Assembly (NCBI GenBank): GCA_963922705.1
Contig: CAWUJS010000021.1
Location: 1-27,189 of the forward strand
Length of the DNA: 27,189 nucleotides
Origin: TMED27 sp963922705
Lineage (GTDB): Bacteria > Pseudomonadota > Alphaproteobacteria > Micavibrionales > Micavibrionaceae
Direction: 5' to 3'
Shown: piece after piece, positions 6,799 through 15,531 of the stretch
Numbering within the stretch: the first letter of the stretch is position 1
How the letters are laid out: each line of letters begins with the position of its first letter
The notes under the pieces: model-generated
Databases searched by the model: none
What the model saw: only the letters and a program-made list of their open reading frames with translations
Told to the model about the DNA's origin: nothing
Made by a program: the position numbers and the translations under genes

Positions 6799-6891
6799 AT
6801 GATGGATACAACCCTAAAAAATGAAAAAAACATCCCTACTCTACCTACGGTAGGCAATAAAAATCTTGCCAAGTATCAAGAAAGGTCATAA
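6799..6891 (+). CDS. Possible 30-aa leader peptide before virB2
   Basis: An ATG-ATG start at 6799 opens a 30-codon frame (beginning MMDTTLKNEKN) ending in TAA at 6891, ahead of virB2. It is hydrophilic, with no hydrophobic segment. The Shine-Dalgarno is poor (GAG only). It lies downstream of the leader hairpin and contains the CCTACGGTAGG motif. It may be a leader ORF or chance. Confidence 0.2.
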   Translation: MMDTTLKNEKNIPTLPTVGNKNLAKYQERS

Positions 6892-6944
6892 AGATGATTA
6901 TAACTGAGATAAAAACTGCGTGTGTAACAAAAGGGGAAGCTACT

Positions 6945-7271
6945 ATGACTTCTAACACTACTTATCTGACACAATACATAATCCTAACAACAATGTGCTG
7001 TGTTTTTCTTACTCTCTCTTCAACTGATGCAATGGCAGCTTCTAGCGGCAGCGGAGAGCTTTTTGGTTCGATGACTAATTTCCTAAACGCTTTAGAAACA
7101 TTGCTAACCGGAACATGGGCACGGATTGTTGCAATTATTGCTGTGGTCTTTACAGGCTTTGCATGGATGACTGGACGCCTTTCATGGGGAATTGCGGGAT
7201 CTGTGATTGGTGGCATCATCCTTGTTTTTGGTGCAGCCGCAATTGTAGACGGCATTAGCGGCGCAATCTAA
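6945..7271 (+). CDS. virB2: VirB2/TrbC-type major pilin
   Basis: The start is ATG 6945, preceded by AAGGGGAAGCTACT. The open frame extends back to 6894 without a comparable site. The 108-aa product has a long signal peptide (to about DAMA-AS, residue 33) and two hydrophobic helices in the mature part (about 53-72 and 79-101) separated by the short loop TGRLSW. This is the VirB2 prepilin pattern. It would be cleaved, inserted in the inner membrane and assembled into the conjugative pilus. It is the first T4SS gene of the rightward operon. Confidence 0.85.
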   Translation: MTSNTTYLTQYIILTTMCCVFLTLSSTDAMAASSGSGELFGSMTNFLNALETLLTGTWARIVAIIAVVFTGFAWMTGRLSWGIAGSVIGGIILVFGAAAIVDGISGAI

Positions 7272-7310
7272 TCCAGAGATTAATTACTCAATAAGTGATG
7301 GAGGCGAAAA

Positions 7311-7610
7311 ATGTCTAACATCTCAACAGATGTCGTGTATCTGGCGCTCACCCGTCCGCCTATGGCGGTGGGCGTGCCAATGGATTTCTTTGGTCTCAAT
7401 TTCATTTTGAGCGGCATCGGGATTATTCTTTGCACATCATTATTCGCAATGTTTTGTGTGTTGACGTTCTTCTCGCTACCACTGCATGGTTTAGCTCTGC
7501 TGGCAACGCGCCATGATCCGCACTGGATCACTGTCTGGAAAACAAAAATATCCAAAGCAGGACCAACCCGAAACCAGAAACTCTGGAGGTCAAACAGCTA
7601 TACGCCGTAG
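7311..7610 (+). CDS. virB3: VirB3 inner-membrane T4SS protein
   Basis: A 99-aa protein starting behind a GGAGG site. The N-terminus has the family signature ALTRPPMAVGVP (12-23), followed by one or two membrane helices (about 28-65). The C-terminal tail is basic and cytoplasmic. VirB3 works with VirB4 at the inner membrane to build the pilus. It lies 39 nt after virB2 and 24 nt before the likely virB4 start, and size and order both match. Confidence 0.85.
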   Translation: MSNISTDVVYLALTRPPMAVGVPMDFFGLNFILSGIGIILCTSLFAMFCVLTFFSLPLHGLALLATRHDPHWITVWKTKISKAGPTRNQKLWRSNSYTP

Positions 7611-7634
7611 CTGTGTGCAAAAAGGGAGATGTCT

Positions 7635-10010
7635 ATGAAACACGCTAACTTCGCAAAAACAGAAAAGCCTGTATCAGATTTCGTTCCCTATACGCGCTTT
7701 GTTGATGAGAGTACGCTGCGCACAAAAGATGGATATTTGCTGCAAGTGATAAAGCTGGACGGCCTGGCCTTTGAGACTGCGGAAGCAGAAGATCTGAACC
7801 ACTATAAAGATGTGCGCGGTAATCTCATCCATAATCTCTCAGATAGCCGTTTTGTGCTGTATCATCACATTATCCGGCGTGAGGTCAATGAAGAGCTGGA
7901 CAGCTTCTTTGAAAATGATTTCTGCCGCCAGCTCGATCAGGCGTATAAAGCAAAGCTACAACAAAAGCGTATGTTCAAAAATGAGCATTACATCACACTG
8001 ATGCGCCGCCCTGCTCCCGGTGTTTTAGGACTGGCCGATAAAATTGGGCGCGTCCTTTCAAACAAGATCGATAAAGAGCTTTATCAGCAAACACTCAAGA
8101 ATGACCTCAAAGCCCTGTCCGCTGAAACCAATGCATTGATGGAAGGATTGGCTTTATATGCCCCTACTCTTTTAAAGCTTGAGGATACAGACTATGGAAC
8201 GCAATGCCCGCCCTTATCATTTATCGGTATGCTGCTGAATTTAGACAATGCGCCTGTGGCTTTGCCTGATGGCGGCATTGATACATATCTTCCTAAAAAA
8301 CGAATTTCTTTCGGCAAAGAAACCTTTGAAGTCCGCGGAGCGGGCGCACAAGATATAAAACTCGGCGCCATGATCTCTATTAAGAAATATGCCACCCATA
8401 CAGCAACCGGCATGTTGGATGGATTGCTGCACTTGCCGCATGAATTTATTCTAACCCAAAGCTATGCGTGCGTTGACATGCAAACATCTTTAAACCGTAT
8501 TCGCGATTGTCAGCGCCGGATGGTTAGCGGCGAGCAAGGCGCAGTATCACTGGAAGATCAACTTGATACAGCCATTGATGAAGTGGCCTCCAATCTTACA
8601 AGTTTTGGGGAACATCATTTGAGCCTGTGTGCGATTGGCAAAGATGCTACCGAACTCGATAAAGCGGTGAATGCTGCCTTCAGTATTCTCGGGCCTCTTG
8701 GTGTTCATGCCGTACGTGAAGATGTAAACATGGAACCCGCATTCTGGGCGCAAATGCCGGGCAACCTCTCGTATATTGCACGCAAAGCGATGATTTCTAA
8801 TCATAATTTCGCAGGATTTGCAGGGCTTCATAATTTCCCGATGGGACAAAAATCCGGCAATCATTGGGGTGATGCTGTGACTGCGCTTGAGACAACATCC
8901 GGCACACCATACTGGTTTAACTTTCATGAGCGTGATGTTGGAAACTTCACGGTATTTGGTCCGACCGGATACGGTAAAACGGTGCTGCTTTCATTTCTTC
9001 ATGCACAAGCGCAAAAGTTTAAGCCCAAAAGCTTCTTCTTTGATAAAGATCGCGGGGCAGAAGTTTACCTGCGTGCAATTGGCGGTGAATATAATATTGT
9101 ACGCGCAGGATTACCTTCCGGTTTAAACCCGCTTCAAATTGAAGACACACCAGATAACCGCGCATTCTTGCGCAATTGGCTACAAATTCTGCTGCGCAGC
9201 GAAAGCCGCAAGAATTTCACAGCTATCGAGCGTGAAATGATCGCAGATGTGGTCAATGCAAACTTTGAAGCATCGTTTGAGCATCGTCGTTTATCTGTCC
9301 TCTCAAAACTCTTCGGTGGATTTGAGCATGATACCGATGAAACCTTGCAAGAGCGCTTATCAATGTGGCATTCGGGCGGCGAGAGGGCATGGCTCTTTGA
9401 TAATCCAGACGACATGCTGTCGATGGATGCGCGGACAATCGGCTTTGATATGACGTCTGTTTTGGATGATCCGGCAAGCCGTACACCTTGGTTATTTTAC
9501 ATCTTTCACAGGATCAAAAACGCGATTGATGGTGATAAAAGCCTGATTATGCTTGATGAAGGATGGAAGCTTCTTGATGATCCGGTCTTTGCGCACACGA
9601 TCAAAGATTGGCTTAAAACCATTCGTAAAATGGGCGGATTGGTCGGTTTTGCGACACAAAGTACAGGTGATGCCACCAGCTCTATGATTGGCTCCACCAT
9701 TTTAGAGCAAAGCCCCACCCAGATATTCCTGCCTAACCCAAAAGCACGCGAAGAAGAATATTGCGGACACTTCCGCCTCTCAAAGCAAGAGCTTCATACA
9801 ATCCGTAATCTAACGGCACAGAGCAGGTGTTTTCTGATTAAGCAAGGAAAAAACTCTGTGATCGCCAAACTCGATCTATCGGGCATGGATGATTTTATTT
9901 CCATCCTCTCAGGGCGCACAGAAAATATCCGCATTCTTGAAGAGGTGCGCTCTGAATTTAAAACCCCTGAAGAATGGATACCACATTTTATACAAAGGAT
10001 TGCCGCATGA
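7635..10010 (+). CDS. virB4: VirB4 T4SS ATPase
   Basis: Two ATGs lie at 7629 and 7635. GGGAG at 7624-7628 touches the first but is 6 nt from the second, so 7635 (791 aa) is preferred. The N-terminal CagE/TrbE-VirB domain covers roughly the first 400 residues. The ATPase domain has Walker A GPTGYGKT (about 442-449) and Walker B SLIMLDEGW (about 636-644), plus a late motif GFATQS. It energises pilus assembly and substrate transfer at the inner-membrane base of the channel. The stop overlaps the virB5 start by 4 nt (ATGA). Confidence 0.95.
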   Translation: MKHANFAKTEKPVSDFVPYTRFVDESTLRTKDGYLLQVIKLDGLAFETAEAEDLNHYKDVRGNLIHNLSDSRFVLYHHIIRREVNEELDSFFENDFCRQLDQAYKAKLQQKRMFKNEHYITLMRRPAPGVLGLADKIGRVLSNKIDKELYQQTLKNDLKALSAETNALMEGLALYAPTLLKLEDTDYGTQCPPLSFIGMLLNLDNAPVALPDGGIDTYLPKKRISFGKETFEVRGAGAQDIKLGAMISIKKYATHTATGMLDGLLHLPHEFILTQSYACVDMQTSLNRIRDCQRRMVSGEQGAVSLEDQLDTAIDEVASNLTSFGEHHLSLCAIGKDATELDKAVNAAFSILGPLGVHAVREDVNMEPAFWAQMPGNLSYIARKAMISNHNFAGFAGLHNFPMGQKSGNHWGDAVTALETTSGTPYWFNFHERDVGNFTVFGPTGYGKTVLLSFLHAQAQKFKPKSFFFDKDRGAEVYLRAIGGEYNIVRAGLPSGLNPLQIEDTPDNRAFLRNWLQILLRSESRKNFTAIEREMIADVVNANFEASFEHRRLSVLSKLFGGFEHDTDETLQERLSMWHSGGERAWLFDNPDDMLSMDARTIGFDMTSVLDDPASRTPWLFYIFHRIKNAIDGDKSLIMLDEGWKLLDDPVFAHTIKDWLKTIRKMGGLVGFATQSTGDATSSMIGSTILEQSPTQIFLPNPKAREEEYCGHFRLSKQELHTIRNLTAQSRCFLIKQGKNSVIAKLDLSGMDDFISILSGRTENIRILEEVRSEFKTPEEWIPHFIQRIAA

Positions 10011-10762
10011 TAAAGACACTCAAAAACCATTTGCGTTTATGGACTGCATGCGCAGGCCTGGCCGTTTGCCTTGTCCCCTCCCCATGCAAGGCAAACGGCA
10101 TCCCTGTTTTTGACGCAACAAGCGTGGCACAAGCCATCGCACAAATTGAGCAAATGGCCAAAGATTATGAACTCCAGCTTGAACAAATTGACCAGGCACT
10201 TGCCAATTATAATGCAATCACCGGCGGGCGTGATCTTGGAACATTGCGTAATTCTACTGCCGAGCAAGATTTACGCCGCGCTTTGCCGCCTGAGCTTCAG
10301 GAACTCATTGGCCTGAATAATGCCACTAGCCTTGGTGCTGCGGGATTAGAAACACAAAGCATCTATAATGATATCCTGACTACCTATGATCCGGTGACAG
10401 GTGCGGATTTAATCCCCTCTGATCCAGGCGGATCAGTAGCAGGAGCGCATGATCGGCACGCAAACACAACATATGCAGCCATGGCCGCATCTGAAAGCGC
10501 ATATAATAATGCTGCAAATAGGCTGGCCAGTTATGAGGAGATGTTACAAAAGCTGAACACCACAACTGATTTAAAGGAATCCGTGGATCTTCTCGCGCGC
10601 ATCACCGCAGAAAACGGCATCTTACTCAATGAGGTCATGCGCATGCAATCGTTGCAAATGCAGCTGCAATCAACCCAGAGCGGGAAATCACTCACGGACA
10701 TTAAAAGACTCAATAAAGCACGTATCTATGACCGCAATATTTCCATGCAATCATTTGAATAA
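10007..10762 (+). CDS. virB5: VirB5/TrbJ-type pilus-associated protein
   Basis: ATG 10007 overlaps the virB4 stop (ATGA) and has AAAGGA 7 nt upstream. An in-frame ATG at 9974 lies inside virB4 and is rejected. The 251-aa product has a signal peptide (to about PCKA-NG, residue 25). The mature start IPVFDATSVAQAIAQIEQMA is typical of VirB5/TrbJ, and long helices follow (about 40-65, 165-240). It is a minor pilus component at the tip or in the periplasm. Position after virB4 and helix content support the call. Confidence 0.8.
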   Translation: MIKTLKNHLRLWTACAGLAVCLVPSPCKANGIPVFDATSVAQAIAQIEQMAKDYELQLEQIDQALANYNAITGGRDLGTLRNSTAEQDLRRALPPELQELIGLNNATSLGAAGLETQSIYNDILTTYDPVTGADLIPSDPGGSVAGAHDRHANTTYAAMAASESAYNNAANRLASYEEMLQKLNTTTDLKESVDLLARITAENGILLNEVMRMQSLQMQLQSTQSGKSLTDIKRLNKARIYDRNISMQSFE

Positions 10763-10775
10763 AGGAGAAAAACCA

Positions 10776-10922
10776 ATGAAAAAACTAATGCTCATCCTAC
10801 CCCTACTCGCTTTAGCCGGCTGTTCAACCTTGGGACATAGTGACTTGAAATCACCATGTAACGCACAAACAGCCTCTTTATCGCAAAACCCATGCAATCC
10901 CTTACCGATCAATATTGGTTAA
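10776..10922 (+). CDS. virB7: VirB7-like small lipoprotein
   Basis: A 48-aa protein from ATG 10776 behind AAAGGAGAAAAACC. The lipoprotein signal ends in the lipobox LALAGC, so Cys16 would be lipidated and the protein anchored in the outer membrane. Two further cysteines (28 and 40) could form disulphides. VirB7 stabilises VirB9 in the core complex through such contacts. It lies between virB5 and a second lipoprotein gene. Size, lipobox and place make VirB7 the best call, although sequence similarity in this family is always low. Confidence 0.7.
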   Translation: MKKLMLILPLLALAGCSTLGHSDLKSPCNAQTASLSQNPCNPLPINIG

Positions 10923-10958
10923 AACAGGTATCAAAACCACATCCAAAGGACACATAAA

Positions 10959-11399
10959 ATGATGAATAATAAAATGATACTCCTGACCTGCTGCGCAATT
11001 ACGATCTTAACCGGCTGTCAGGAAGAGCGAAAAAACCCGCTTTTATCCCGCCCTACAATGGAGATATTAAGCTGGATTTCTATGAATAAAACACAAGAAA
11101 TCGTCGCGTGTTCTAAACATTGGTCAACCCCCGAGGAAGCCTTACCATCGGAGCTTAAAAACTGTGACAGCGTTGCACAAAATCTGGCAGAGACAATGAA
11201 TAATCAAAAATTTGCTGAAGACGTTAGGGGCAAGGATATCCATCTCCCCTATCTGTGGAAAGAGTTTTACCGCCATACACAGGCTTCCAAATATGACCGC
11301 GAGAAATCTGCGCAGTCTTTTAGCTCTGATCAAAAAGATTCAGGCGAGAAAAAGAAATACCTCGTTCCGCCCAATCTTTTTAATCAATCAGCACAATAA
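10959..11399 (+). CDS. Second T4SS-operon lipoprotein, unknown role
   Basis: A 146-aa protein with a lipoprotein signal ending in ILTGC (Cys20). The mature part is hydrophilic, with a central segment beginning MEILSWISMNKTQEIVACS and a charged Lys/Ser-rich tail. I do not recognise a named family. AAAGGA lies 8 nt before ATG 10959, and a second ATG at 10962 is possible. It sits between virB7 and virB6, where entry-exclusion lipoproteins are often encoded (for example near trbJ-trbK). Exclusion is a reasonable guess from position only. Confidence 0.75.
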   Translation: MMNNKMILLTCCAITILTGCQEERKNPLLSRPTMEILSWISMNKTQEIVACSKHWSTPEEALPSELKNCDSVAQNLAETMNNQKFAEDVRGKDIHLPYLWKEFYRHTQASKYDREKSAQSFSSDQKDSGEKKKYLVPPNLFNQSAQ

Positions 11400-11419
11400 A
11401 TCTGAAAGTTAGCGTTACT

Positions 11420-12445
11420 ATGGCAGCATCCAACACAATCGACACAATTATTCTCAAAATTGACTCCACTATTCTGAGTTTTGTGAATGGGTCATTTACG
11501 AGCTTTGTGCCCGCCGTAGAAACGCTGTGGCAAGCGATGTTTATCATCTTTATAGCCTTTTATGGATATAAAGTCATGCTGAACGGTCGTTTCTCACTTC
11601 ATGAAGGCACTATACATTGCGCAAAAATGCTCCTGATTTTTGTACTCATAACCAGTTGGACAGACTTCCAGGTATTTGTCATGGATATTGTTACAGATAC
11701 GCCTTCAGATATTGCAGGACAGGTTTTAAACGGCACCACAGACGGTACGTTTAACGTCAATAATGCCAATACTGCATTAGGAGAATTTTATGAGCGTAGC
11801 CTCGATGTTTCTTCAAAAATTATGGATGATGCCGGATGGAACGTGACCTTAATCTTATATAGCTGGGCTGTATGGCTGGCTGCCTTAATTCTAACAGCTT
11901 ACGCATTGGCTCTTATAGCCCTATCGAAGATTGCTGTGGCTATCATTTTATCCGTAGCCCCGTTCTTTATTCTCATGCTTGTCTTTGCGCAAACCAAAAC
12001 CCTTTTTGAGGGGTGGCTGCGCACATTATTAAATTATGCATTCATACCAATTTTTGTTTACACCCTGCTCGCACTCCTTTTATTGCTATTACAAAAACCG
12101 TTATTAGAAATGGAAAACAACATTTCTGCAAGCAGTGAAATCATGGCCTATATCGCACCGTTCATGCTGATCTGCGTTGTCTCTATCGTCCTTCTCCTGC
12201 AAGTCATGAACATAGCCTCCGGCATTGCTGGTGGCTTGAGCCTCTCTACCATGGGGCTTGGCAGGTATGCTGCCGGTAAAATAGGAGGCGCAGCCAGAAC
12301 ATCAGGAAGCTATGCGCGCTATCGCGGTGATCAAGCGGCTGATACTGCCGGTCGCGGTATTAAAAATGTTGCAAGTAAAGGCGCAGAAAAACTCCGCGCT
12401 GCAATAGAAAAAAACAGAGGAGGCAGCGGTGAGCCACAATCCTAA
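11420..12445 (+). CDS. virB6: VirB6/TrbL polytopic inner-membrane protein
   Basis: A 341-aa protein with about six membrane helices (near 33-50, 65-82, 140-165, 170-190, 207-230, 243-268) and a hydrophilic Gly/Ala/Arg-rich C-terminal tail from about 285. This matches VirB6/TrbL, which forms the DNA path across the inner membrane. It has a weak ribosome site. Its last 17 nt overlap the start of virB8, and translation coupling is likely. Confidence 0.9.
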   Translation: MAASNTIDTIILKIDSTILSFVNGSFTSFVPAVETLWQAMFIIFIAFYGYKVMLNGRFSLHEGTIHCAKMLLIFVLITSWTDFQVFVMDIVTDTPSDIAGQVLNGTTDGTFNVNNANTALGEFYERSLDVSSKIMDDAGWNVTLILYSWAVWLAALILTAYALALIALSKIAVAIILSVAPFFILMLVFAQTKTLFEGWLRTLLNYAFIPIFVYTLLALLLLLLQKPLLEMENNISASSEIMAYIAPFMLICVVSIVLLLQVMNIASGIAGGLSLSTMGLGRYAAGKIGGAARTSGSYARYRGDQAADTAGRGIKNVASKGAEKLRAAIEKNRGGSGEPQS

Positions 12446-13115
12446 TAGAATAAAAGCCTCGGCTGCATATTTTGAAAACGGCGCAACATGGGAGCATGGC
12501 CTTTATGCCAATCTCGAAGCCTCACGCAAACGCGCCTGGATGATCGCTTTTCTATCCCTTGGTGTGGCTATGGCTTCGATCTTGTGCCTGATTTTACTCC
12601 TGCCGCTTAAAACGTTTGAGCCTTACATTGTGACTGTCGATGAGCATAGCGGCTACACAGAAATCACACGCCCTTTAAAACAAGGTGCGTTATCTGAACA
12701 AGACGCTGTGACAGAAAGTAATTTGGTACGCTATGTGACTTTACGTGAAGCTTATAACCCGCACATCATACGCGAAAATTACAAGGCTGTGGCTTTGCTC
12801 TCCGATCAAAAAGCCTTACGCGAATATGAAGAACTCTGGCATGAAAATAATCCTGATAACCCATCAAAGCTTGCCGGAGGAAAAGGGACGATAGATGCAA
12901 AAATCAAATCCGTATCCTTCCTCAATGATGAAACGGCGCAGCTGCGCTTTAAAACTGAAACCCGCAAAGAAAACCGCGTCCATGTTTCACATTGGAATGC
13001 CATTATCACATTCCGCTACACCCAAAAACCGATGAAAATGTTAGAGCGCTTTCAAAACCCGCTCGGCTTTCAAGTCATATCCTATCGTAAATCTCAAGAA
13101 ATATTGGAGAATTAG
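12429..13115 (+). CDS. virB8: VirB8 inner-membrane scaffold protein
   Basis: A 228-aa protein. The GTG start at 12429 is supported by AGAGGAGGCAGCG just upstream, inside the end of virB6. It has a short cytoplasmic N-terminus, one membrane helix (about 35-58) and a periplasmic NTF2-like domain with family blocks YIVTVDEHSGYTE, RYVTLREAYN and WNAIITFRY. VirB8 nucleates the channel and contacts VirB9 and VirB10. Confidence 0.92.
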   Translation: MSHNPNRIKASAAYFENGATWEHGLYANLEASRKRAWMIAFLSLGVAMASILCLILLLPLKTFEPYIVTVDEHSGYTEITRPLKQGALSEQDAVTESNLVRYVTLREAYNPHIIRENYKAVALLSDQKALREYEELWHENNPDNPSKLAGGKGTIDAKIKSVSFLNDETAQLRFKTETRKENRVHVSHWNAIITFRYTQKPMKMLERFQNPLGFQVISYRKSQEILEN

Positions 13116-13118
13116 ACC

Positions 13119-13979
13119 ATGAAAAAACTCATACTTACCACCGCACTCGCGCTTTGTATCGCCTCCCCTGCTATAGCCGGAAAATCACCGCGCCCCGGCG
13201 CTGCGGATGCGCGTGTTAAAACCCTCACCTATCATGATACGGATGTTTACCGTATCACCGCACATTATGGGTTTTCTACGGTGCTGGAATTTGACCGCAC
13301 TGAGAGCATCGAGACAATCTCAATGGGAGACAGCCAGGCATGGCAGATCGTTAGGCCATCGCGCGGAAACCTGCTTTTTATCAAACCTTTGGAAGAAAAC
13401 GCCAATACCAACATGACCGTTGTGACAAATAAGCGCATTTACACATTCGAGATGACAGCAAAAGCATCACAATCCCACAAATCCAGCCAGCTTTCTTTTC
13501 GCATCCGTTTTGTTTATCCGGATCAAATTGATATGCAGCTCGCTAATATTGCCAAAAGCAAGAATAACGGATTTGAAGACAAGGACTTTTCGCCCTCATC
13601 CGTGCCGCCGGAAGACTGGAATTTTGATTACTCATATTCAGGCGATAGGAGCTTGCGTCCGCGGCGTGCTTTTGATGATGGGATCTTCACATACTTCCAA
13701 TTCTCAAAAACAGGCAAAACACCTGCGGTTTTTGCAGTTGATGCAGAGGGCAATGAATCCATCGTCAATTACTCCATGCAAGGCAAATATCTGGTTGTTG
13801 AAAGCCTTGGCCGCCAATTTACGCTGCGTGATGGTGATATTACGACATGTATTTTTAATGACTCCTATCCGGACATCGAAGCCGATCCGTTGGAATTAAC
13901 CATCAATGACATGGAAGATGTCTCCGAAGAGACAGGGCTTAATATAGCACTGGCCGATAGCGCTAGTTTTAACCATTAA
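13119..13979 (+). CDS. virB9: VirB9 outer-membrane core complex protein
   Basis: A 286-aa protein with a signal peptide (cleavage after AIAG or AIA, about residue 20), an N-terminal VirB9 domain (about 33-120, with GFSTVLEFDRTE and NMTVVTNKRIYTFE) and the conserved C-terminal CagX block around 185-245 (TYFQFSK, PAVFAV, NYSMQGKYLVVE, LRDGD). It forms the outer ring with VirB7 and VirB10. It lies only 3 nt after virB8. A 59-aa membrane protein gene follows before virB10. Confidence 0.92.
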   Translation: MKKLILTTALALCIASPAIAGKSPRPGAADARVKTLTYHDTDVYRITAHYGFSTVLEFDRTESIETISMGDSQAWQIVRPSRGNLLFIKPLEENANTNMTVVTNKRIYTFEMTAKASQSHKSSQLSFRIRFVYPDQIDMQLANIAKSKNNGFEDKDFSPSSVPPEDWNFDYSYSGDRSLRPRRAFDDGIFTYFQFSKTGKTPAVFAVDAEGNESIVNYSMQGKYLVVESLGRQFTLRDGDITTCIFNDSYPDIEADPLELTINDMEDVSEETGLNIALADSASFNH

Positions 13980-14024
13980 AGAAAAAGTGATGATAGGAAA
14001 AATAAATCAGAAAAAGCCCGCTTC

Positions 14025-14204
14025 ATGAAAGGCTGGAATGTGCCGGATGCGCAAAAACCATATCGCAATATGTTTGTGATTGTCTGGTTTTTAACGATTA
14101 TCTTCGTGCTGGTTGATACATATTACGATCAAAAAAACCGCCCCAAAGCGCCTGACATGCCTTACGCGCCGCAGATAAACGACAAGAGAAACAAAGCCCC
14201 TTAA
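14025..14204 (+). CDS. 59-aa single-span membrane protein between virB9 and virB10
   Basis: The frame runs from ATG 14025 to TAA 14204 (59 codons) and is too short for most ORF callers. The N-terminus is short and cytoplasmic (KGWNVPDAQKPYRN). One strong membrane helix follows (about 16-33, MFVIVWFLTIIFVLVD), then a basic, proline-containing tail. I do not recognise the family. The ribosome site is weak. Upstream in frame there is no start codon back to the virB9 stop. Fitting exactly between two core genes with compact spacing makes it likely real. Confidence 0.6.
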   Translation: MKGWNVPDAQKPYRNMFVIVWFLTIIFVLVDTYYDQKNRPKAPDMPYAPQINDKRNKAP

Positions 14205-14221
14205 TAAAGGATCAATAAGCC

Positions 14222-15385
14222 ATGAATAACGAAAACAACACTGAGTTTTATGATGAAAATACCGGTGAAATTTTAATTGACGGAGACCGCGGAACACCGG
14301 GCGTTGCTCAAAGCGGATCAGGGCGCGTTTTAGGCATGGTTGCCTTTGGTTTGTTTGGCGTTCTGGCACTGGGTTTTGTCATTTATGATGGTATCAAAAA
14401 AGAAAGCCCTGCCCCTGAAACAACAAAAGAAGAGATTGTGTTTAATGCACCCAAACCGCGCGATGAACCTTATATTGTGGAAACGATAGAACAACCCCCA
14501 CAAGCGCCTCTCAATACAGCGCCAGAACCAGAGCAGATTGATCCTGCCCTTTTACGGGAACAACAGCGCTTGATGGAAGAAGCTTTGCGCCGCGCGCAGG
14601 AAAAACAGCAAAAGATGGAAGCGCGGATGAAAGCCCCGCAAGTGATCTATGACCAACCATCTTCATCCGCTGGCGTTGCAACACTTTCAAGCAATAATGC
14701 ATCACAAGGCGGTGCTACGCTCCTATCAGGAGGTTCCTCCAATAACGATGATCCGAATGTCGCATTTGCCAATGCTCAACGCAATATAGATGTACCAACA
14801 GCCAAAGCCACACAGCTTCAAAATATGGATACGCTGATTGCACAAGGTAAAATGATTAACGGCATCCTTGAAACAGCTATTCATAGCGATCTGCCGGGGA
14901 TGGTGCGCGCGATTACCTCTGAAGACGTATATTCTTTTGACAGCTCGACCTTGCTCATTCCCAAAGGCGCGCGTCTTGTCGGACAATACCGCTCCGGCAT
15001 ACGCCAAGGGCAATCTCGCGTTTTTGTCATCTGGAATCGTATGATCCGTCCGGATGGAGCAAGCATTGATCTTGGGTCTATCGGCACAGATGCTTTGGGG
15101 CGTTCCGGCCTTGAAGGTGAAGTGGATTCACATTTCATGGAACGCTTTGGCTCATCTGTTTTGCTCTCTATCATTGATGGCGCTCTGGCCGCAGGTGTAA
15201 GCGCCATTGATAATGATGATGCCTCTACAGTATCCTTAAACGGAAGCAGTGATTTTTCTCGCTCCTCTGAAATCGCTCTCGAAAACAGCATCAATATCAA
15301 GCCAACCATTCATATCGACCAAGGCAAACGGATCAAAATATTCGTTGGTAAAGATTTAGACTTTAGCGATGTGGGGGGCTTTTAA
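14222..15385 (+). CDS. virB10: VirB10/TrbI core complex protein
   Basis: A 387-aa protein with a short cytoplasmic start, one membrane helix (about 39-58), a Pro/Glu-rich periplasmic linker (60-125) including a Gln/Arg/Glu helical run, and the TrbI/VirB10 beta-barrel domain from about 210 (blocks SDLPGMVRAI, LLIPKGARLVGQY, RVFVIWNRMIRPDG, DSHFMERFG). It spans the envelope and transmits ATPase energy to the outer-membrane gate. It is the last gene before the higBA insert. Confidence 0.93.
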   Translation: MNNENNTEFYDENTGEILIDGDRGTPGVAQSGSGRVLGMVAFGLFGVLALGFVIYDGIKKESPAPETTKEEIVFNAPKPRDEPYIVETIEQPPQAPLNTAPEPEQIDPALLREQQRLMEEALRRAQEKQQKMEARMKAPQVIYDQPSSSAGVATLSSNNASQGGATLLSGGSSNNDDPNVAFANAQRNIDVPTAKATQLQNMDTLIAQGKMINGILETAIHSDLPGMVRAITSEDVYSFDSSTLLIPKGARLVGQYRSGIRQGQSRVFVIWNRMIRPDGASIDLGSIGTDALGRSGLEGEVDSHFMERFGSSVLLSIIDGALAAGVSAIDNDDASTVSLNGSSDFSRSSEIALENSINIKPTIHIDQGKRIKIFVGKDLDFSDVGGF

Positions 15386-15531
15386 AAGGCTTGACCCCGG
15401 TAGTATGCTAAAAGCAGGGACACCCGGGGCCTCTTAATTTTAAGGTAACAGACAGAAGGTGGGAGTGTCCAAAAAAGAATAATGTACTCTTATTTGTTTA
15501 CATTTGTTGTTTTTTAGCATATATTATACTA
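15386..15531. other. Gap between virB10 and higB with short inverted repeats
   Basis: It holds GGACAC (15418-15423) and GTGTCC (15465-15470), inverted; CCCCGG and CCGGGG flanking an AT-rich core; and ATGCTAAAA (15405-15413) inverted as TTTTAGCAT (15512-15520) inside the higB promoter. The GGGACACC/GGTGTCC type is reminiscent of REP-like sequences near RAYT transposases, so this may be a small insertion scar. The TTTTAGCAT pair may instead be HigA sites. Confidence 0.35.
15497..15525 (+). promoter_or_regulatory. higBA promoter
   Basis: TTTACA (15497-15502) and TATATT (15520-15525) are separated by exactly 17 bp. Transcription would begin close to 15532, which is the first base of the higB ATG, so the transcript may be leaderless. 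The spacer ends in TTTTTAGCA, half of an inverted pair that HigA might bind. This gives higBA, and possibly virB11-virD4, their own promoter. Confidence 0.6.

Noticed and set aside
6662..6854. CCT-AGG dyads as proven repressor operators
   Set aside because: Kept only as candidates: the three copies differ in centre and length, and one lies in the possible leader ORF.
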